A stretch of 64,000 nt of DNA, taken from Alitibacter langaaensis DSM 22999 (GTDB lineage Bacteria > Pseudomonadota > Gammaproteobacteria > Enterobacterales > Pasteurellaceae). Where the stretch lies: the NCBI RefSeq assembly GCF_003096995.1, contig NZ_QENU01000003.1, forward strand, positions 146,996-210,995, given 5' to 3'. Positions 19,717-30,549 of the stretch are shown one piece after another. Within the stretch, counting starts at the first letter, position 1, and each line of letters begins with the position of its first letter. The position numbers and the translations under genes were made by a program. The notes beneath the pieces were generated by a model. The model did no database searches, was not told where the DNA came from, and was given only the letters and a program-made list of their open reading frames with translations.

Positions 19717-21252
19717 ATGGCAGATATTTCAAAACACAGACAATCGCTTTTTTGCAACGATCCGCAATCTATCGCGGATTACGAAAATGCAATGCATAAG
19801 GCAGTGCAAGCGGTAAGTGCTTGGCTCAAAAATGACAAAATGTACACAGGCGGCTCAATTAAGCAAATGCGTGCGTTGATTGATGGTTTTCATCCGTCAA
19901 AACAAGGCGTAGGCGTGCAACAATCCCTTGAGCATTTGGTGGAAATTTTCTTGAAGCCCAGCCTTAAAGTACACCACCCCCACTCCCTTGCGCACTTACA
20001 CTGCCCAACAATGGTCACCAGCCAAATCGCGGAAGTGTTAATCAACGCAACGAACCAATCTATGGACTCTTGGGATCAAAGCCCCGCAGGGTCGATTATG
20101 GAAGAACATTTAATTGATTGGTTGCGCCAAAAAGTCGGCTATGGCAAAGGCACATCAGGCGTGTTTACTTCTGGTGGTACGCAGTCAAATTTAATGGGCG
20201 TATTGCTTGCTCGTGATTGGGCGATTGCGAAACACTGGAAAAATGAAGATGGCTCAGAATGGTCGGTGCAACGTGATGGTATCCCTGCTGATGCGTTGAA
20301 AAAGGTAAAAGTAGTTTGCTCTGAAAACGCGCACTTCTCCGTGCAAAAAAATATGGCAATGATGGGAATGGGTTTCCAATCCGTGGTGACCGTGCCGTGC
20401 AACCAGAACGCGCAAATGGATGTTGTGGCATTGGAAAAAACACTGGCTGAGTTGAATGCTCAAGGCAAAGTTGTGGCTTGTGTGGTGGCAACGGCTGGAA
20501 CTACGGATGCTGGCGCAATCGATCCCTTAAAAGAAATTCGTGCGATAACCAAAAAATTTGGCGCATGGCTGCACGTTGATGCGGCTTGGGGCGGGGCTTT
20601 GTTGCTTTCTAAGGATTTCCGTCATTTCTTAGACGGCATTGAAGAAACTGATTCGGTCACATTAGATTTCCACAAACATTTCTTCCAAAGCATTTCCTGC
20701 GGCGCATTCTTGCTGAAAGATGAAACCAACTATCGTTTTATCGATTACAAAGCAGATTATCTCAACTCAGAATATGACGAACAACACGGCGTGCCAAATT
20801 TAGTGGCAAAATCATTGCAAACCACCCGCCGTTTTGACGCATTAAAATTATGGTTTACCGTAGAAGCCTTAGGCGAAGATCTGTACGCTTCAATGATTGA
20901 CCACGGCGTGAAATTAACGCAACAAGTGGAAAGCTATATTAATGCCACTGACGAGTTAGAAATGCTGGTTCCAAGCCAATTTGCTTCGGTGTTATTCCGT
21001 GTGGTGCCACAAGGCTATCCTGCAGAATTTATCGATGCATTAAACCAAAACGTTGCAGACGAGCTGTTCGCGCGTGGCGAAGCTAATATTGGTGTCACCA
21101 AAGTAGGCGACAAACAATCCCTTAAGATGACTACCTTAAGCCCGATTGCAACGCTAGAAAATGTGAAAACCTTGCTCGATCAAGTGCTAAGCGAAGCAAA
21201 TCGCATTAAAGACAGCATTGCAAATGGCAGTTATGTTCCGCCGATTGATTAA
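19717..21252 (+). CDS. ddc: L-2,4-diaminobutyrate decarboxylase
   Basis: 511 residues from the ATG at 19717 ([15 protein letters not shown]), the start that matches the known family length; the in-frame ATG at 19663 adds 18 unlikely residues and overlaps no ribosome-binding site. A group II PLP decarboxylase that converts diaminobutyrate to 1,3-diaminopropane. Motifs are [68 protein letters not shown] and the PLP lysine in [18 protein letters not shown] (about residue 335). Confidence 0.94.
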   Translation: MADISKHRQSLFCNDPQSIADYENAMHKAVQAVSAWLKNDKMYTGGSIKQMRALIDGFHPSKQGVGVQQSLEHLVEIFLKPSLKVHHPHSLAHLHCPTMVTSQIAEVLINATNQSMDSWDQSPAGSIMEEHLIDWLRQKVGYGKGTSGVFTSGGTQSNLMGVLLARDWAIAKHWKNEDGSEWSVQRDGIPADALKKVKVVCSENAHFSVQKNMAMMGMGFQSVVTVPCNQNAQMDVVALEKTLAELNAQGKVVACVVATAGTTDAGAIDPLKEIRAITKKFGAWLHVDAAWGGALLLSKDFRHFLDGIEETDSVTLDFHKHFFQSISCGAFLLKDETNYRFIDYKADYLNSEYDEQHGVPNLVAKSLQTTRRFDALKLWFTVEALGEDLYASMIDHGVKLTQQVESYINATDELEMLVPSQFASVLFRVVPQGYPAEFIDALNQNVADELFARGEANIGVTKVGDKQSLKMTTLSPIATLENVKTLLDQVLSEANRIKDSIANGSYVPPID

Positions 21253-21265
21253 AATCTCTTAAAAT

Positions 21266-21345
21266 TTGACCGCACTTTTTAAATGCCTTAGATGTTTTAG
21301 ATGTCTGAAATAATCTCAATGGCTTGGCGCAAAGTGCGGTCATTT
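21266..21345. repeat. Divergent USS pair after ddc
   Basis: TTGACCGCACTTTTT just after the ddc stop and AAAGTGCGGTCATTTTT near 21331-21345 can pair across about 55 bases. They fill the 209-base gap between ddc and zapG, which otherwise holds no recognised gene. Confidence 0.5.
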
Positions 21346-21461
21346 TTATCAACAAATGTGATCCAATGCACACTTTCAACAAGTCTGACAAGACTTTGCA
21401 CCGAATTAACGCTATGATAACGCGGTATAACAATAAAACTCGAAAGATGTAAGGAGTCATT

Positions 21462-21866
21462 ATGCAACACTGGACAACGGAGATGTGGCAAATTGCGGGA
21501 TTTGGCTTTGTGGCGGGCGCAATTATCAGCTATTTACTATTACGCTTAACCAAAGGTTCTGTGAAAAAACAAGCGCAAACGGAAACTGAATTGCAACAGG
21601 CAAAACAGCAAATTGAAAAACAGCAGAAATTGCTTGAAAAGCATTTTGCGGAAAGTGCTGATTTATTTAAAGTTTTGGCGCAGGATTATCAAAAAATCTA
21701 TCGTCATTTGGCAAAATCTTCTGATGAATTATTGCCAAACGCGCAAAAAACATTATTTTTGCAGAGTTTTATGAACTCGGATAAATCTACCGCAGAAACT
21801 TCTACAAACGAGCCGCCGCGCGATTATAAAGAAGGTTCGTCAGGCTTATTCAAAGCTGAGCATTAA
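21462..21866 (+). CDS. zapG: Inner-membrane coiled-coil protein ZapG (YhcB, DUF1043)
   Basis: 134 residues. One transmembrane helix at about residues 8-27 (IAGFGFVAGAIISYLLLRL) is followed by a coiled coil rich in Gln and Glu (TETELQQAKQQIEKQQKLLEKHFAESADLFKVLAQDYQKIYRHLAKSSDELL). YhcB/ZapG links envelope growth and cell division in E. coli. The gene lies just upstream of degQ, the same neighbourhood as in E. coli. The ATG follows AAGGAG. Confidence 0.9.
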   Translation: MQHWTTEMWQIAGFGFVAGAIISYLLLRLTKGSVKKQAQTETELQQAKQQIEKQQKLLEKHFAESADLFKVLAQDYQKIYRHLAKSSDELLPNAQKTLFLQSFMNSDKSTAETSTNEPPRDYKEGSSGLFKAEH

Positions 21867-22065
21867 TTGCTAAATTCCCATATAGCAGACTGAATGTCTG
21901 CTATTTTTTTGTTGATAAAAAATTTTCCAAATTTTGACCACACTTTTGCCATAGAAAATCGCCCCTTGATTTTTGCGAACAATCCCCCATTTTCTTTGTC
22001 AAATGGCTGAGAGTGGTCAATCAGATTACTCTCTTTTACTTTAATTTTATTTAGGGAAGAAATTA

Positions 22066-23469
22066 ATGAAAATGAAAAAAGCAAAATTCGCACTTAGTGC
22101 TATTGCATTAGGTTTAAGTGTACTTTCAATACCAATGGTTAGTATGGCAGAATTACCGCCAATGATTGCCCAAGCTGGGAACTTAGGCACGCCGAGTTTA
22201 GCGCCAATGCTTGAACGTGTGTTGCCATCAGTGGTATCTATTTCGGTGGAAGGCAAACAAAAAGGCGCACGCAATGGTTTACAAGATCAAATTCCTGAAG
22301 AATTCCGCTTTTTCTTTGGCGATGATCTTTTCGGAGGCCGTCAATCTGCGCCGCGCCAATTTAGAGGTATGGGATCGGGCGTTATCATTAATGCCGAAAA
22401 AGGCTATGTGATCACTAATAACCATGTGATCGATGGCGCGGATAAAATCACCGTGAAATTAAACGACGGTCGTGAATTTAAAGGGAAAGTAGTAGGTACT
22501 GATGAACAATCTGATGTGGCATTAGTGCAATTAGAACAGCCTAAAAATCTCACCGCGATCAAAATTGCTGATAGCGACAAATTACGCGTGGGCGATTTCA
22601 CAGTGGCAATCGGTAACCCATTTGGTTTGGGACAAACCGTGACTTCGGGGATTGTGTCCGCCCTTGGACGTTCAACAGGTTCTGATAGCAGCAAATATGA
22701 AAACTATATTCAAACGGATGCTGCCGTTAACCGCGGAAACTCTGGTGGCCCATTAATTAACTTAAACGGCGAATTAATCGGTATTAATACTGCGATCCTT
22801 TCGCCAAGTGGTGGCAATGCAGGTATCGCGTTTGCTATTCCATCGAATATGGCAAATAATTTAGTACAACAAATTATTGAATTTGGTGAAGTGCGCCGCG
22901 GAATGCTTGGCATTACAGGTGGTGAGCTGAATGCAGACTTGGCGAAAGCCTTTAATATCGATGCACAACAAGGCGCATTTGTCAGCGAAGTGTTACCAAA
23001 CTCTGCCGCAGCCAAAGCTGGCCTTAAAGCAGGCGATGTGATTGTGGCGTTAAACGACCAAAAAATCACCAGCTTTGCTGAACTCCGCGCTAAAATTGCG
23101 ACATCAGGCGCAGGAAAAACCTTAGCATTAACCGTATTGCGTGATGGCAAAACTGAAAATGTGAATGTGACCTTGCAATCTGATGACGGAAAAACAGCAC
23201 AATCTGCAAGTGGAAAATCGGATAATTTATTGCCATCGCTTGAAGGCGCGGATTTAACCAATGATGATAAAGGCGTTAAAGTCAGCAAAGTAGAAAGAAA
23301 TTCGCCAGCAGCGCAACGTGGCTTAAAAGCAGGCGATATCATTGTGGGTGTGAACCGTGATAGCGTGAAAAACTTAAGTGATTTGCGTAAAATTTTAGAG
23401 CAAGAACCCGCAGCGGTAGCGCTCAATATTTTGCGTGGCGAAAATAATTTCTATTTATTGGTACAATAA
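22066..23469 (+). CDS. degQ: Periplasmic serine endoprotease DegQ/HtrA
   Basis: 467 residues. The signal peptide covers about residues 1-28 (cleavage near VSMA-E). The protease domain has the catalytic triad His120 (YVITNNHVIDGAD), Asp150 (DEQSDVALVQL) and Ser226 (NRGNSGGPLIN). Two PDZ domains follow (about residues 270-360 and 385-467; EVLPNSAAAKAGLKAGD and KVERNSPAAQRGLKAGD). It degrades and chaperones misfolded envelope proteins. The ribosome-binding site is AGGGAAG. With one HtrA-type gene, DegQ and DegP cannot be separated by sequence alone; the zapG neighbour favours DegQ. Confidence 0.94.
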   Translation: MKMKKAKFALSAIALGLSVLSIPMVSMAELPPMIAQAGNLGTPSLAPMLERVLPSVVSISVEGKQKGARNGLQDQIPEEFRFFFGDDLFGGRQSAPRQFRGMGSGVIINAEKGYVITNNHVIDGADKITVKLNDGREFKGKVVGTDEQSDVALVQLEQPKNLTAIKIADSDKLRVGDFTVAIGNPFGLGQTVTSGIVSALGRSTGSDSSKYENYIQTDAAVNRGNSGGPLINLNGELIGINTAILSPSGGNAGIAFAIPSNMANNLVQQIIEFGEVRRGMLGITGGELNADLAKAFNIDAQQGAFVSEVLPNSAAAKAGLKAGDVIVALNDQKITSFAELRAKIATSGAGKTLALTVLRDGKTENVNVTLQSDDGKTAQSASGKSDNLLPSLEGADLTNDDKGVKVSKVERNSPAAQRGLKAGDIIVGVNRDSVKNLSDLRKILEQEPAAVALNILRGENNFYLLVQ

Positions 23470-23562
23470 TTCTCAATAGCACAAGGCATTAAGTCTGTTC
23501 AGTTGTGATTAAATCATTAGTCACACAAAAAATGGCAATTTGATACGCCTTGGAAGTCATAA

Positions 23563-23606
23563 AAATCCCCAAATTTTCACCACACTTGGTAACAATTTGG
23601 GGATTT
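23563..23606. terminator. Bidirectional terminator between degQ and thiI
   Basis: AAATCCCCAAATT (23563-23575) pairs with AATTTGGGGATTT (23594-23606). The loop contains a decayed uptake signal (CCACACTTGG). Confidence 0.8.
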
Positions 23607-23642
23607 GTTATTTTTAATAACTCGCAATTAACTAGAACTTAA

Positions 23643-25100
23643 CTAGCGATGCTTGCTAAATACTTTTACGTTGGTAAAACCGATTTCTTTTAAATATAAG
23701 GCTTGCAATTTACTCATCACCCCACGCTCACAATACAGCACATAATTTTTGTTTTGATCGAGTGCGACAAATTGTGATGATAGTTTATAAAATGGCAATA
23801 ATTTCACTTCATAACCCACTAATTCAAAAGGCTTATCGTCTGTTTCTTCTGGGCTGCGAATATCTAAAATCACATCGTTTTCGCCCAATACAGAAACTGC
23901 ATCCACTTCAACCACTTCGCGCTCTGTTTGCTCGGCAATGTCACGAATATCTAAATATTGTGCATTTTCGACCGCACTTTGCAGCACATCAAAATTGAAA
24001 TTTTGCTCTTCTGCCAAGATTTTCTCACGAATGGCTTTCACCGTTGGATTTTTTGAAATCACTCCACAAAATTCTGGCATGGATTTCGCAATATCATCGG
24101 TACCAATTTCACGGGCTTGCGCAATAATTTGTTCTTTATCGTGGGTGATCAATGGGCGCAGCACTAATGCTTCTGCGGCTTCATCAATTAAACGTAAATT
24201 GGTTAAAGTTTGACTCGACACTTGCCCCAAGGCTTCGCCTGTTACGATAGCTTCAATGTTAAATCGCTCTGCCACTTTGCTGGCTGCACGAACCATCATA
24301 CGTTTAAGCACCACGCCCATTTGTCCGTTATCAATTTTCTCTAAAATTTCGCCGACCACATCTTCAAAATTAATGGCAATAAACCGCACTTTGTGAGAAG
24401 TGCTGTAACGGCTCCAAATATGGTATGCCATTTGTTTTACGCCAATTTCATGGGCCGCACCGCCAAGGTTAAAGAAACAATAATGTACCCGTGAGCCGCG
24501 GCGAATCAGCATATAACTTGAAACGCCAGAATCAAAGCCCCCCGAAATCAATGATAAGACATCTTCTTGCGTACCGATTGGATAGCCACCAATTCCCGCA
24601 TAACGTGCGTTGATAAACAGCAATTTGTCATCTTCCACTTCAAGGCGCACCGTTACATCAGGATTTTTTAATTTTACTTTTGCAGTTTCAATATGTTGGT
24701 TTAGCCCACCACCAACATAACGCTCTATTTCTAAGGAACTGAATGAATGCTTGCCGCGGCGTTTTGCACGCACGCAGAATGTTTTGCCTTCTAATTCGGA
24801 ACGCACACGTTGCAAGGTTTGCTCAAAAATATTGTGTAAATCTGTGAAGGGCTGCTCTTCCACTTCTAAAAAATGGTGAATGCCAGGAATGCGTTGTAAA
24901 CTTTCAATAATTTGTTGTTTTAATTCTTCTTGTTGCGAACGTACTTCAATAAAATCCCAATGGCGCACCACTGCCACGTCAAAATCGCGGGTGAGTACGT
25001 TGCGGATATTACTGGTTAAAATCTTGATAAAACGCTTGCGTACGCTATCGCTTTTAATCATGATTTCGGGGAAAAGTTTGATAATAAATTTCATGGTCAT
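23643..25100 (-). CDS. thiI: tRNA 4-thiouridine synthase ThiI
   Basis: 485 residues, the long form. ThiI uses ATP and persulfide sulfur to thiolate U8 of tRNA and also supplies sulfur for the thiamine thiazole. The order is an N-terminal ferredoxin-like domain, a THUMP domain (about residues 60-165), the PP-loop ATP pyrophosphatase motif [13 protein letters not shown] (about 186) and a C-terminal rhodanese domain with the active Cys in [15 protein letters not shown] (about residue 459). Confidence 0.95.
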   Translation of the reverse strand: MTMKFIIKLFPEIMIKSDSVRKRFIKILTSNIRNVLTRDFDVAVVRHWDFIEVRSQQEELKQQIIESLQRIPGIHHFLEVEEQPFTDLHNIFEQTLQRVRSELEGKTFCVRAKRRGKHSFSSLEIERYVGGGLNQHIETAKVKLKNPDVTVRLEVEDDKLLFINARYAGIGGYPIGTQEDVLSLISGGFDSGVSSYMLIRRGSRVHYCFFNLGGAAHEIGVKQMAYHIWSRYSTSHKVRFIAINFEDVVGEILEKIDNGQMGVVLKRMMVRAASKVAERFNIEAIVTGEALGQVSSQTLTNLRLIDEAAEALVLRPLITHDKEQIIAQAREIGTDDIAKSMPEFCGVISKNPTVKAIREKILAEEQNFNFDVLQSAVENAQYLDIRDIAEQTEREVVEVDAVSVLGENDVILDIRSPEETDDKPFELVGYEVKLLPFYKLSSQFVALDQNKNYVLYCERGVMSKLQALYLKEIGFTNVKVFSKHR

Positions 25101-25142
25101 CTCTCAGCGAAAAAATTTCGGCAATTATACAGGTTTACACCC

Positions 25143-25172
25143 AAAAGAAAAACCGCTGCGCACGCAACGGTT
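25143..25172 (-). terminator. selD terminator
   Basis: AACCG..GCG / CGC..CGGTT inverted repeat (25151-25172) with an A-rich left flank, which gives a T-run on the minus strand. Confidence 0.7.
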
Positions 25173-25246
25173 TATCACAACGAGTTATATTTAAGCAGAA
25201 CAATCTGCTATTTTAGTTGGCTCTAGTTCGCTTAAGACGACTGTTT

Positions 25247-26332
25247 TTAGTCCACGGTAATCACAATGCCGTCATCACGTTTTAGCAATAATTCACCGAT
25301 TTCAAACAGAGAAGAACCTGCTTTTTCCGCCGCAGCTTTTACCTGTTCAACCGCACTAGGACGCACTGCGATCAACAAGCCGCCTGAGGTTTGCGGATCA
25401 CAAAGGATCGCTTTTTGCTCTTCTGTCATCACGCCAATTTTATTGCCATAACTATCAAAGTTACGATTTGTCCCACCAGGCACACAGCCTTTTTCAATAT
25501 ATTCAGTAACGCCATCAAGGGTTTGAATATTATCGAATTTAACCACCGCACTTAATCCTGAGCCTTCACAAATTTCAGCTAAATGCCCGAGCAAGCCGAA
25601 GCCTGTGATATCCGTCATTGCCGTAACGCCTTCAATTTCAGCGAAAACCGATCCCACCAGATTCATTTGGCACATCACTTCAGTTGCCAATCCTTGATGC
25701 TCTGATTTTAATTTGCCTTTTTTCTCTGCAGTGGTTAATACGCCAATACCGAGCGGTTTGGTTAAGAACAGTTTACAGCCCTCTTCCGCCGACGCATTCT
25801 TTTTCACTTTTTCGGTGTTGATTACCCCTGTAACCGCTAAACCGAAAATCGGCTCTGGCGCATCAATTGAATGTCCACCAGCCAATGCAATTCCTGCTTG
25901 TAGGCAGGCAAAACGTCCGCCATCTACGATACGTTGCGCCACTTCTGGCGGTAATAATTTAATCGGGAAACCTAAAATAGCGACCGCCATAATCGGTTTG
26001 CCGCCCATCGCAAAAATATCGCTAATCGCATTAGTGGCAGCAATGCGCCCAAAATCAAAAGGATCATCAACAATCGGCATGAAAAAATCAGTGGTGCTGA
26101 TAATCCCAACACCATTGCCAATATCATAAACCGCTGCATCATCGGCGGTATCATTGCCCACTAATAAATGGGGATCGACAAACTGGTCAAGCTTGGTTTG
26201 TAAAATTGTCCCTAATACCTTAGGAGATATTTTACAACCACAACCTGCGCCATGGCTGTATTGCGTTAAACGAATCGTATTTGCCACGGTTTCATTTAAC
26301 GCGCCTTGAAGTGCGGTCAAATTTTCTTGCAT
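25247..26332 (-). CDS. selD: Selenide, water dikinase SelD (Cys form)
   Basis: 361 residues from the ATG at 26332, chosen because it follows AAGGAGAG; an upstream ATG at 26365 is unsupported. It makes selenophosphate for selenocysteine and selenouridine. The catalytic loop reads [11 protein letters not shown] (residues 27-37); the first Cys (residue 31, codon TGT) is the position that is selenocysteine (TGA) in H. influenzae SelD. Other motifs are [56 protein letters not shown] and [10 protein letters not shown]. selA and selB are not in this window. Confidence 0.95.
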   Translation of the reverse strand: MQENLTALQGALNETVANTIRLTQYSHGAGCGCKISPKVLGTILQTKLDQFVDPHLLVGNDTADDAAVYDIGNGVGIISTTDFFMPIVDDPFDFGRIAATNAISDIFAMGGKPIMAVAILGFPIKLLPPEVAQRIVDGGRFACLQAGIALAGGHSIDAPEPIFGLAVTGVINTEKVKKNASAEEGCKLFLTKPLGIGVLTTAEKKGKLKSEHQGLATEVMCQMNLVGSVFAEIEGVTAMTDITGFGLLGHLAEICEGSGLSAVVKFDNIQTLDGVTEYIEKGCVPGGTNRNFDSYGNKIGVMTEEQKAILCDPQTSGGLLIAVRPSAVEQVKAAAEKAGSSLFEIGELLLKRDDGIVITVD

Positions 26333-26384
26333 TTTTCTCTCCTTTTGAGTTAACGCTGTTTGCATTATATGCGCTTTTAATTTG

Positions 26385-26975
26385 TTATAAAATCCCTGCT
26401 AATTGAAAGAAACGGCGATAGGCTTCCGCTTTTTTCTCTAAGCTCAAGGGATAAGCTCGCGAAGTGGAGGGAACACGATAGAGTTTTAACTCTCGCCCTG
26501 CAAAGGGAAAATCAATCCATTCATTGGTTTTAGGCTCTTTTAATTTTTCTGGCACAAGGCTAAATAACACTTCTGTTGCTTTGCCGCCTGTGGTGAAAAT
26601 CCATTGGCATTGTGGAATTTGCGCCAAAATTTTAGCCAACGGCACGGGTTCAACGATCTGCAAAAACTTATCTGAGGCGTTACCTTGCTCACGAATGGCT
26701 TTCCACACCGTAGGGCAAGAAGCGATGCCACGCTCTCTCAAAAAGGCTTTTATTCGTTCCGCATCAAAGCATTTTTCATCTTTGACTTGGAAATAGTTTT
26801 TATCATTGAAAAACACCAAACCATAAATACGCCACATATCATTTTGGAAATTCGGATAATGAAATTCCATGCAACGTTTTTCGGGTGTTGGCGGGAATGT
26901 CCCCATCATCATCACCGTAGCCTGTGGCGGCAAAATAGGTGGGAACGGATGGGTTTCAACGGGTAATTCTGTCAT
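26385..26975 (-). CDS. Uracil-DNA-glycosylase-superfamily protein
   Basis: 196 residues. The start [25 protein letters not shown] resembles the motif-A region of uracil-DNA-glycosylase-like and Mug-like proteins, which carry GxxPg-type loops. [14 protein letters not shown] and [16 protein letters not shown] resemble the later core and substrate loops (PSTS). Related genes occur in H. influenzae without assigned function. A role in base-excision repair is possible but unproven. It is 52 bases upstream of selD on the same strand. Confidence 0.65.
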   Translation of the reverse strand: MTELPVETHPFPPILPPQATVMMMGTFPPTPEKRCMEFHYPNFQNDMWRIYGLVFFNDKNYFQVKDEKCFDAERIKAFLRERGIASCPTVWKAIREQGNASDKFLQIVEPVPLAKILAQIPQCQWIFTTGGKATEVLFSLVPEKLKEPKTNEWIDFPFAGRELKLYRVPSTSRAYPLSLEKKAEAYRRFFQLAGIL

Positions 26976-27044
26976 AATATTTTCTCTTATTTGATGTGTA
27001 GCGGAATCATCGTTAAAGCGATCAATTTACCGCTAATATCTGTA

Positions 27045-28871
27045 TTAACTGCGCAAGGTTTCAAAAATCGTTTCGGCTAAAGTTTGCGAGATCCCTGGCA
27101 CCGAGGCAATTTCATCTAAAGTCGCATTTTTCACTCCTTGCATTCCCCCCAGATATTTTAACAAGGCTTGGCGCCGTTTTGCGCCTACTCCTGCAATGGT
27201 TTCTAAACCACTTTGCGTAAAGGCTTTTTGGCGTTTTTTGCGATGCCCTGTAATCGCGTGATTATGGCTTTCATCACGAATATGCTGGATCAAATGCAAG
27301 GCTAAATTATCAGGATCAAGATTAATTTCGCGCCCCACTTTGCTAAGGATTAGCGTTTCTTGCCCTGCTCTACGATCTACCCCTTTCGCCACCCCAATTA
27401 AGTGCGGTCGATTTTTGTCCCATTTTACATTTAACTCACGAAACACCTGTAATGCACGATTTAACTGCCCTTTACCGCCATCAATAAAAATAATATCGGG
27501 AATTTTTTCGGGTTCTAAATCACGGTCGTAACGTTTTTTTAACGCTTGCTCCATTGCCGCATAGTCATCGCCCCCCGTAATTCCTTCAATGTTGAAACGG
27601 CGATATTCTGATTTGAATGGGCCTGCATCATTAAATACCACGCAAGAGGCGATAGTTTGTTCGCCCATGGTATGGCTGATGTCAAAACATTCCATTCGGT
27701 TAATTTTTTCCATGCCCAATAAATTTTGCAAGGCTTGATAACGCTCGCTGATTAAGGTCGTTTCTTTTAGTTTCAAGGTTAAAGCCGCTTTGGCATTCAT
27801 TTGCGCCAAGTGCAAATATTTGGATTTATTGCCTTTAGCACTGTCTTGAATCGCCACTTTGCGCCCAGCTTGCTCGGTTAATAAAGTTTCTAATTCTTCT
27901 TTCTCATCGAATTTATGATCCACCACAATCGTATTCGGCACGGTACGCCCTTGGTGCGCTTGCAGATAAAATTGCCCCACAAATGTAGCGGTGAGTTCAG
28001 ATAAACTCGTATTCGCTGGCACTTTAGGAAAATAGCTGCGGTTACCTAACACTTTGCCCTGACGAATAAACAACACTTGCACGCAAGCCACGCCATGTTG
28101 GTAAGCAATGGAAATAATATCCATATCGTCTAGGCGTTCGTTGCTGACAAATTGTTTTTCAGTTACCGCGCGTACCGCTTGAATTTGATCGCGATAGCGC
28201 GCTGCATTTTCAAAATCGAGCCGTTGGCTCGCTTGCTCCATTTTAGCAATGAGATGATCCAACACTTGTTGATCTTTGCCCTGCAAAAATAGGCGCGCGT
28301 AATCCACCTGCGCATTGTATTCTTCATCGCTCACAATGCCTTCCACACAAGGCGCAGCACAACGCCCAATTTGGTATTGCAAGCAAGGGCGCGAGCGATT
28401 TTTATACACAGAATTTTCACACTGGCGGATCGGAAAAAGTTTTTGCAGCAAAGATAAGGTTTCGCGCACCGCTCCTGCGTGGGGATAAGGCCCGAAATAT
28501 TCTCCTTGAATTTTCTTTGCACCACGATATGCCGTAATCCGCGGGTGGCGTTCTTTGGTTAATAAAATATAAGGGTAGGATTTATCATCACGCAACAACA
28601 CGTTATAGCGCGGTTGATAAGTTTTGATGTAATTATGCTCTAATAACAACGCTTCGGTTTCAGAGGTGGTGATCGTTGTTTCAATCCGCGCAATGGACGC
28701 CACTAACGCTTCAGTTTTTTTGCTGGCTAAATGGGTTCGGAAATAACTCGAAAGGCGTTTTTTTAAATCCTTGGCTTTGCCCACATAAATCACGGTGTCC
28801 GTTTTATCAAACATCCGATACACGCCGGGATCATGAGTCACATTTTTGAGGAAAGTTTTAGAATCAAACAT
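27045..28871 (-). CDS. uvrC: UvrABC excinuclease subunit C
   Basis: 608 residues, normal length. It makes both incisions in nucleotide excision repair. The N-terminal GIY-YIG nuclease domain ([31 protein letters not shown], residues about 15-45) makes the 3' cut. A UvrB-binding UVR motif ([27 protein letters not shown]) lies at about 205-230. The RNase H-like 5'-cut domain holds [20 protein letters not shown] and [18 protein letters not shown]. The C-terminus has tandem helix-hairpin-helix motifs ([22 protein letters not shown]). Confidence 0.96.
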   Translation of the reverse strand: MFDSKTFLKNVTHDPGVYRMFDKTDTVIYVGKAKDLKKRLSSYFRTHLASKKTEALVASIARIETTITTSETEALLLEHNYIKTYQPRYNVLLRDDKSYPYILLTKERHPRITAYRGAKKIQGEYFGPYPHAGAVRETLSLLQKLFPIRQCENSVYKNRSRPCLQYQIGRCAAPCVEGIVSDEEYNAQVDYARLFLQGKDQQVLDHLIAKMEQASQRLDFENAARYRDQIQAVRAVTEKQFVSNERLDDMDIISIAYQHGVACVQVLFIRQGKVLGNRSYFPKVPANTSLSELTATFVGQFYLQAHQGRTVPNTIVVDHKFDEKEELETLLTEQAGRKVAIQDSAKGNKSKYLHLAQMNAKAALTLKLKETTLISERYQALQNLLGMEKINRMECFDISHTMGEQTIASCVVFNDAGPFKSEYRRFNIEGITGGDDYAAMEQALKKRYDRDLEPEKIPDIIFIDGGKGQLNRALQVFRELNVKWDKNRPHLIGVAKGVDRRAGQETLILSKVGREINLDPDNLALHLIQHIRDESHNHAITGHRKKRQKAFTQSGLETIAGVGAKRRQALLKYLGGMQGVKNATLDEIASVPGISQTLAETIFETLRS

Positions 28872-28878
28872 AAAATAA

Positions 28879-28899
28879 ACCGCACGAAAAAAGTGCGGT
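28879..28899 (-). terminator. Terminator of the DUF4198 gene
   Basis: ACCGCAC (28879-28885) and GTGCGGT (28893-28899) around a 7-base loop, with an A-rich flank giving a T-run on the minus strand. One arm is a USS; the other is a trimmed copy. Confidence 0.75.
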
Positions 28900-28925
28900 C
28901 AATTTTAACATAATTTTTACCCAAA

Positions 28926-29732
28926 TTAATGATATTGGCGTCCAATGTTGAATGTCAATGTGGCGTAGTATTTTGCTTTTTGACATTGGGTCGCGTCTTT
29001 AAATGGCACTTCGTGGGTAATTTGCGCTTTCCAAAAACCTTGGCGCAATGGAATAATCGCTACGGTGCCATCATCGCCTGTGACATCAGAAAATGCCTGC
29101 GCCTCAACTTTATGAGTTTTGCTGTTATCCGCGGTATCAAATCCATCAAAAGTCGCAGTTAAGGTTGCCCCCGCTAAGGGTTCGCCACGGAATAACACTT
29201 TCACTTTAAAAGGATCGCTCACATTGATATTCGCAGGATTGTCCATCGGAACAATTTCGAGTTCATGGCCAATTTGTTTGCTGATGACATTAATGCCTGC
29301 GCTTTCATGGCCAACATTCACAATATTTTTGCCGTACATCGCGGTTAATTCACAATAACTGGCGTTGGGCGTTGCTTTCATATCCGCTTGCTTCCAACCT
29401 TCTGCATTTTTTGACCAAAATGTGGGTTTGTATTCACCCGCGACAATATAGCTGCCTTCGTCTATGGGCTTCTCTGTTTCAAAATGATAGTTATGCTCCC
29501 CTTTTTGTATCAGCATTTGTTTGCCATTTTGCGTGTATAAGCTAACGCCACGCTCAAAAAAGCTCAAACGTTTTTCTGGAATTTGCTCTAACGTTGGAAA
29601 TTCACCATATCCTAAATCAGCTTTTAAAATTTCACCGCCGTGAGTATGATCTGTTTGTATCCAAACACGATGTGCTTGCGTTGAAAGTGCGGTCGAAAAA
29701 AGCGTCAAAAATAACATTGTCTTTTTCATCAT
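28926..29732 (-). CDS. Periplasmic DUF4198 protein
   Basis: 268 residues. Residues 1-20 are a signal peptide (KKTMLFLTLFSTALSTQA) and the mature protein starts HRVWIQTDHTHGGE, with several His near the N-terminus. The family has a beta-sandwich fold (VSDPFKVKVLFRGEPLAGATLTATFDGFD; GDDGTVAIIPLRQGFWKAQITHEVP). Some DUF4198 members (NikK) take part in nickel or cobalt uptake, and N-terminal His-x-x-x fits metal binding, but no transporter genes are adjacent. The metal role is inference. Confidence 0.72.
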   Translation of the reverse strand: MMKKTMLFLTLFSTALSTQAHRVWIQTDHTHGGEILKADLGYGEFPTLEQIPEKRLSFFERGVSLYTQNGKQMLIQKGEHNYHFETEKPIDEGSYIVAGEYKPTFWSKNAEGWKQADMKATPNASYCELTAMYGKNIVNVGHESAGINVISKQIGHELEIVPMDNPANINVSDPFKVKVLFRGEPLAGATLTATFDGFDTADNSKTHKVEAQAFSDVTGDDGTVAIIPLRQGFWKAQITHEVPFKDATQCQKAKYYATLTFNIGRQYH

Positions 29733-29810
29733 TTGTCTACCTCATTCTTGTTACTAAAAAAGCGCACAGAGAATAACGGCAAATTTCCTAGTTGTAAATA
29801 GTTCTCATTT

Positions 29811-29841
29811 ATAAAATAAAAAAGAGAGCCAATGCTCTCTT
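29811..29841 (-). terminator. yidB-like gene terminator
   Basis: AAGAGAGC (29822-29829) and GCTCTCTT (29834-29841) around a 4-base loop, with a T-run on the minus strand. Confidence 0.85.
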
Positions 29842-29864
29842 AATTTATCGCTAAAACGGTTAGA

Positions 29865-30509
29865 TTATTTAAAGAAATTATTTAACACCGCGCCAATATC
29901 TTGAGCCAATTCATCGTTTGAACTTGGTGCAGATGTTTGGCTTGTACGGGTTGGTTGTTGCTGACCTAAAATTTGCCCTAAAACATCTTGAATAGAAGCT
30001 TGTTGGCTTGATTGTGGCTGTTGTGACGACTGTTGTGCTTGCTGTGCTTGTGAACCGCCAAATAAACCACCCAATAAATCATCTAAACCAAAACCGTTAT
30101 CCTGTTGTTGACGTTCAACGTGCTGTTGTAAGCGGTCCGTTGTCACGCCACCTTCACGACCATTTGGCGTTAACATATCAATCACTTGCGGCAATACTTG
30201 TGAAAGAATATCTTGTGCCTGTGATTTATCAACACCCGCTTGTTGGGCAACATTGGAAATAGTGTCATCGCCAAATACTTCATTAACTTGGTTCGCATGC
30301 ATTGGCTGATTTTTTTCGGTGCCAATCCATGAATTTAATAAATCGCCCAAGCCACCTTTTTGTATTTGATTGATCACGCCGTCCATACCGCCTTGCTGAC
30401 GCACTAATGAACCTAACACATCAGTCACAATCGAACCACTGGCATTGCTACTTTGGCTCGCGCCGCCTAACATATTGCTCAATACAGAGCCTATAATTTT
30501 GTCTAACAT
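29865..30509 (-). CDS. YidB-like DUF937 protein
   Basis: 214 residues. The N-terminal part (MLDKIIGSVLSNMLGGASQ..., GGLGDLLNSWIGTEKNQPMHANQVNEVFGDDTISNVAQQAGVDKSQAQDILSQVLPQVIDMLTPNG) matches the YidB/DUF937 helical repeat. The C-terminal third is low-complexity, rich in Gln and Ser (QAQQAQQSSQQPQSSQQ). Function is unknown. No signal peptide or membrane helix is seen. Confidence 0.8.
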   Translation of the reverse strand: MLDKIIGSVLSNMLGGASQSSNASGSIVTDVLGSLVRQQGGMDGVINQIQKGGLGDLLNSWIGTEKNQPMHANQVNEVFGDDTISNVAQQAGVDKSQAQDILSQVLPQVIDMLTPNGREGGVTTDRLQQHVERQQQDNGFGLDDLLGGLFGGSQAQQAQQSSQQPQSSQQASIQDVLGQILGQQQPTRTSQTSAPSSNDELAQDIGAVLNNFFK

Positions 30510-30549
30510 AAAATCTCCCGATAAAATAATTGGTGTTAAACGAAGAAAA

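Noticed and set aside
22710..23426. 238-codon minus-strand ORF within degQ
   Set aside because: The degQ frame has a complete catalytic triad and two PDZ domains; the antisense frame is a shadow.
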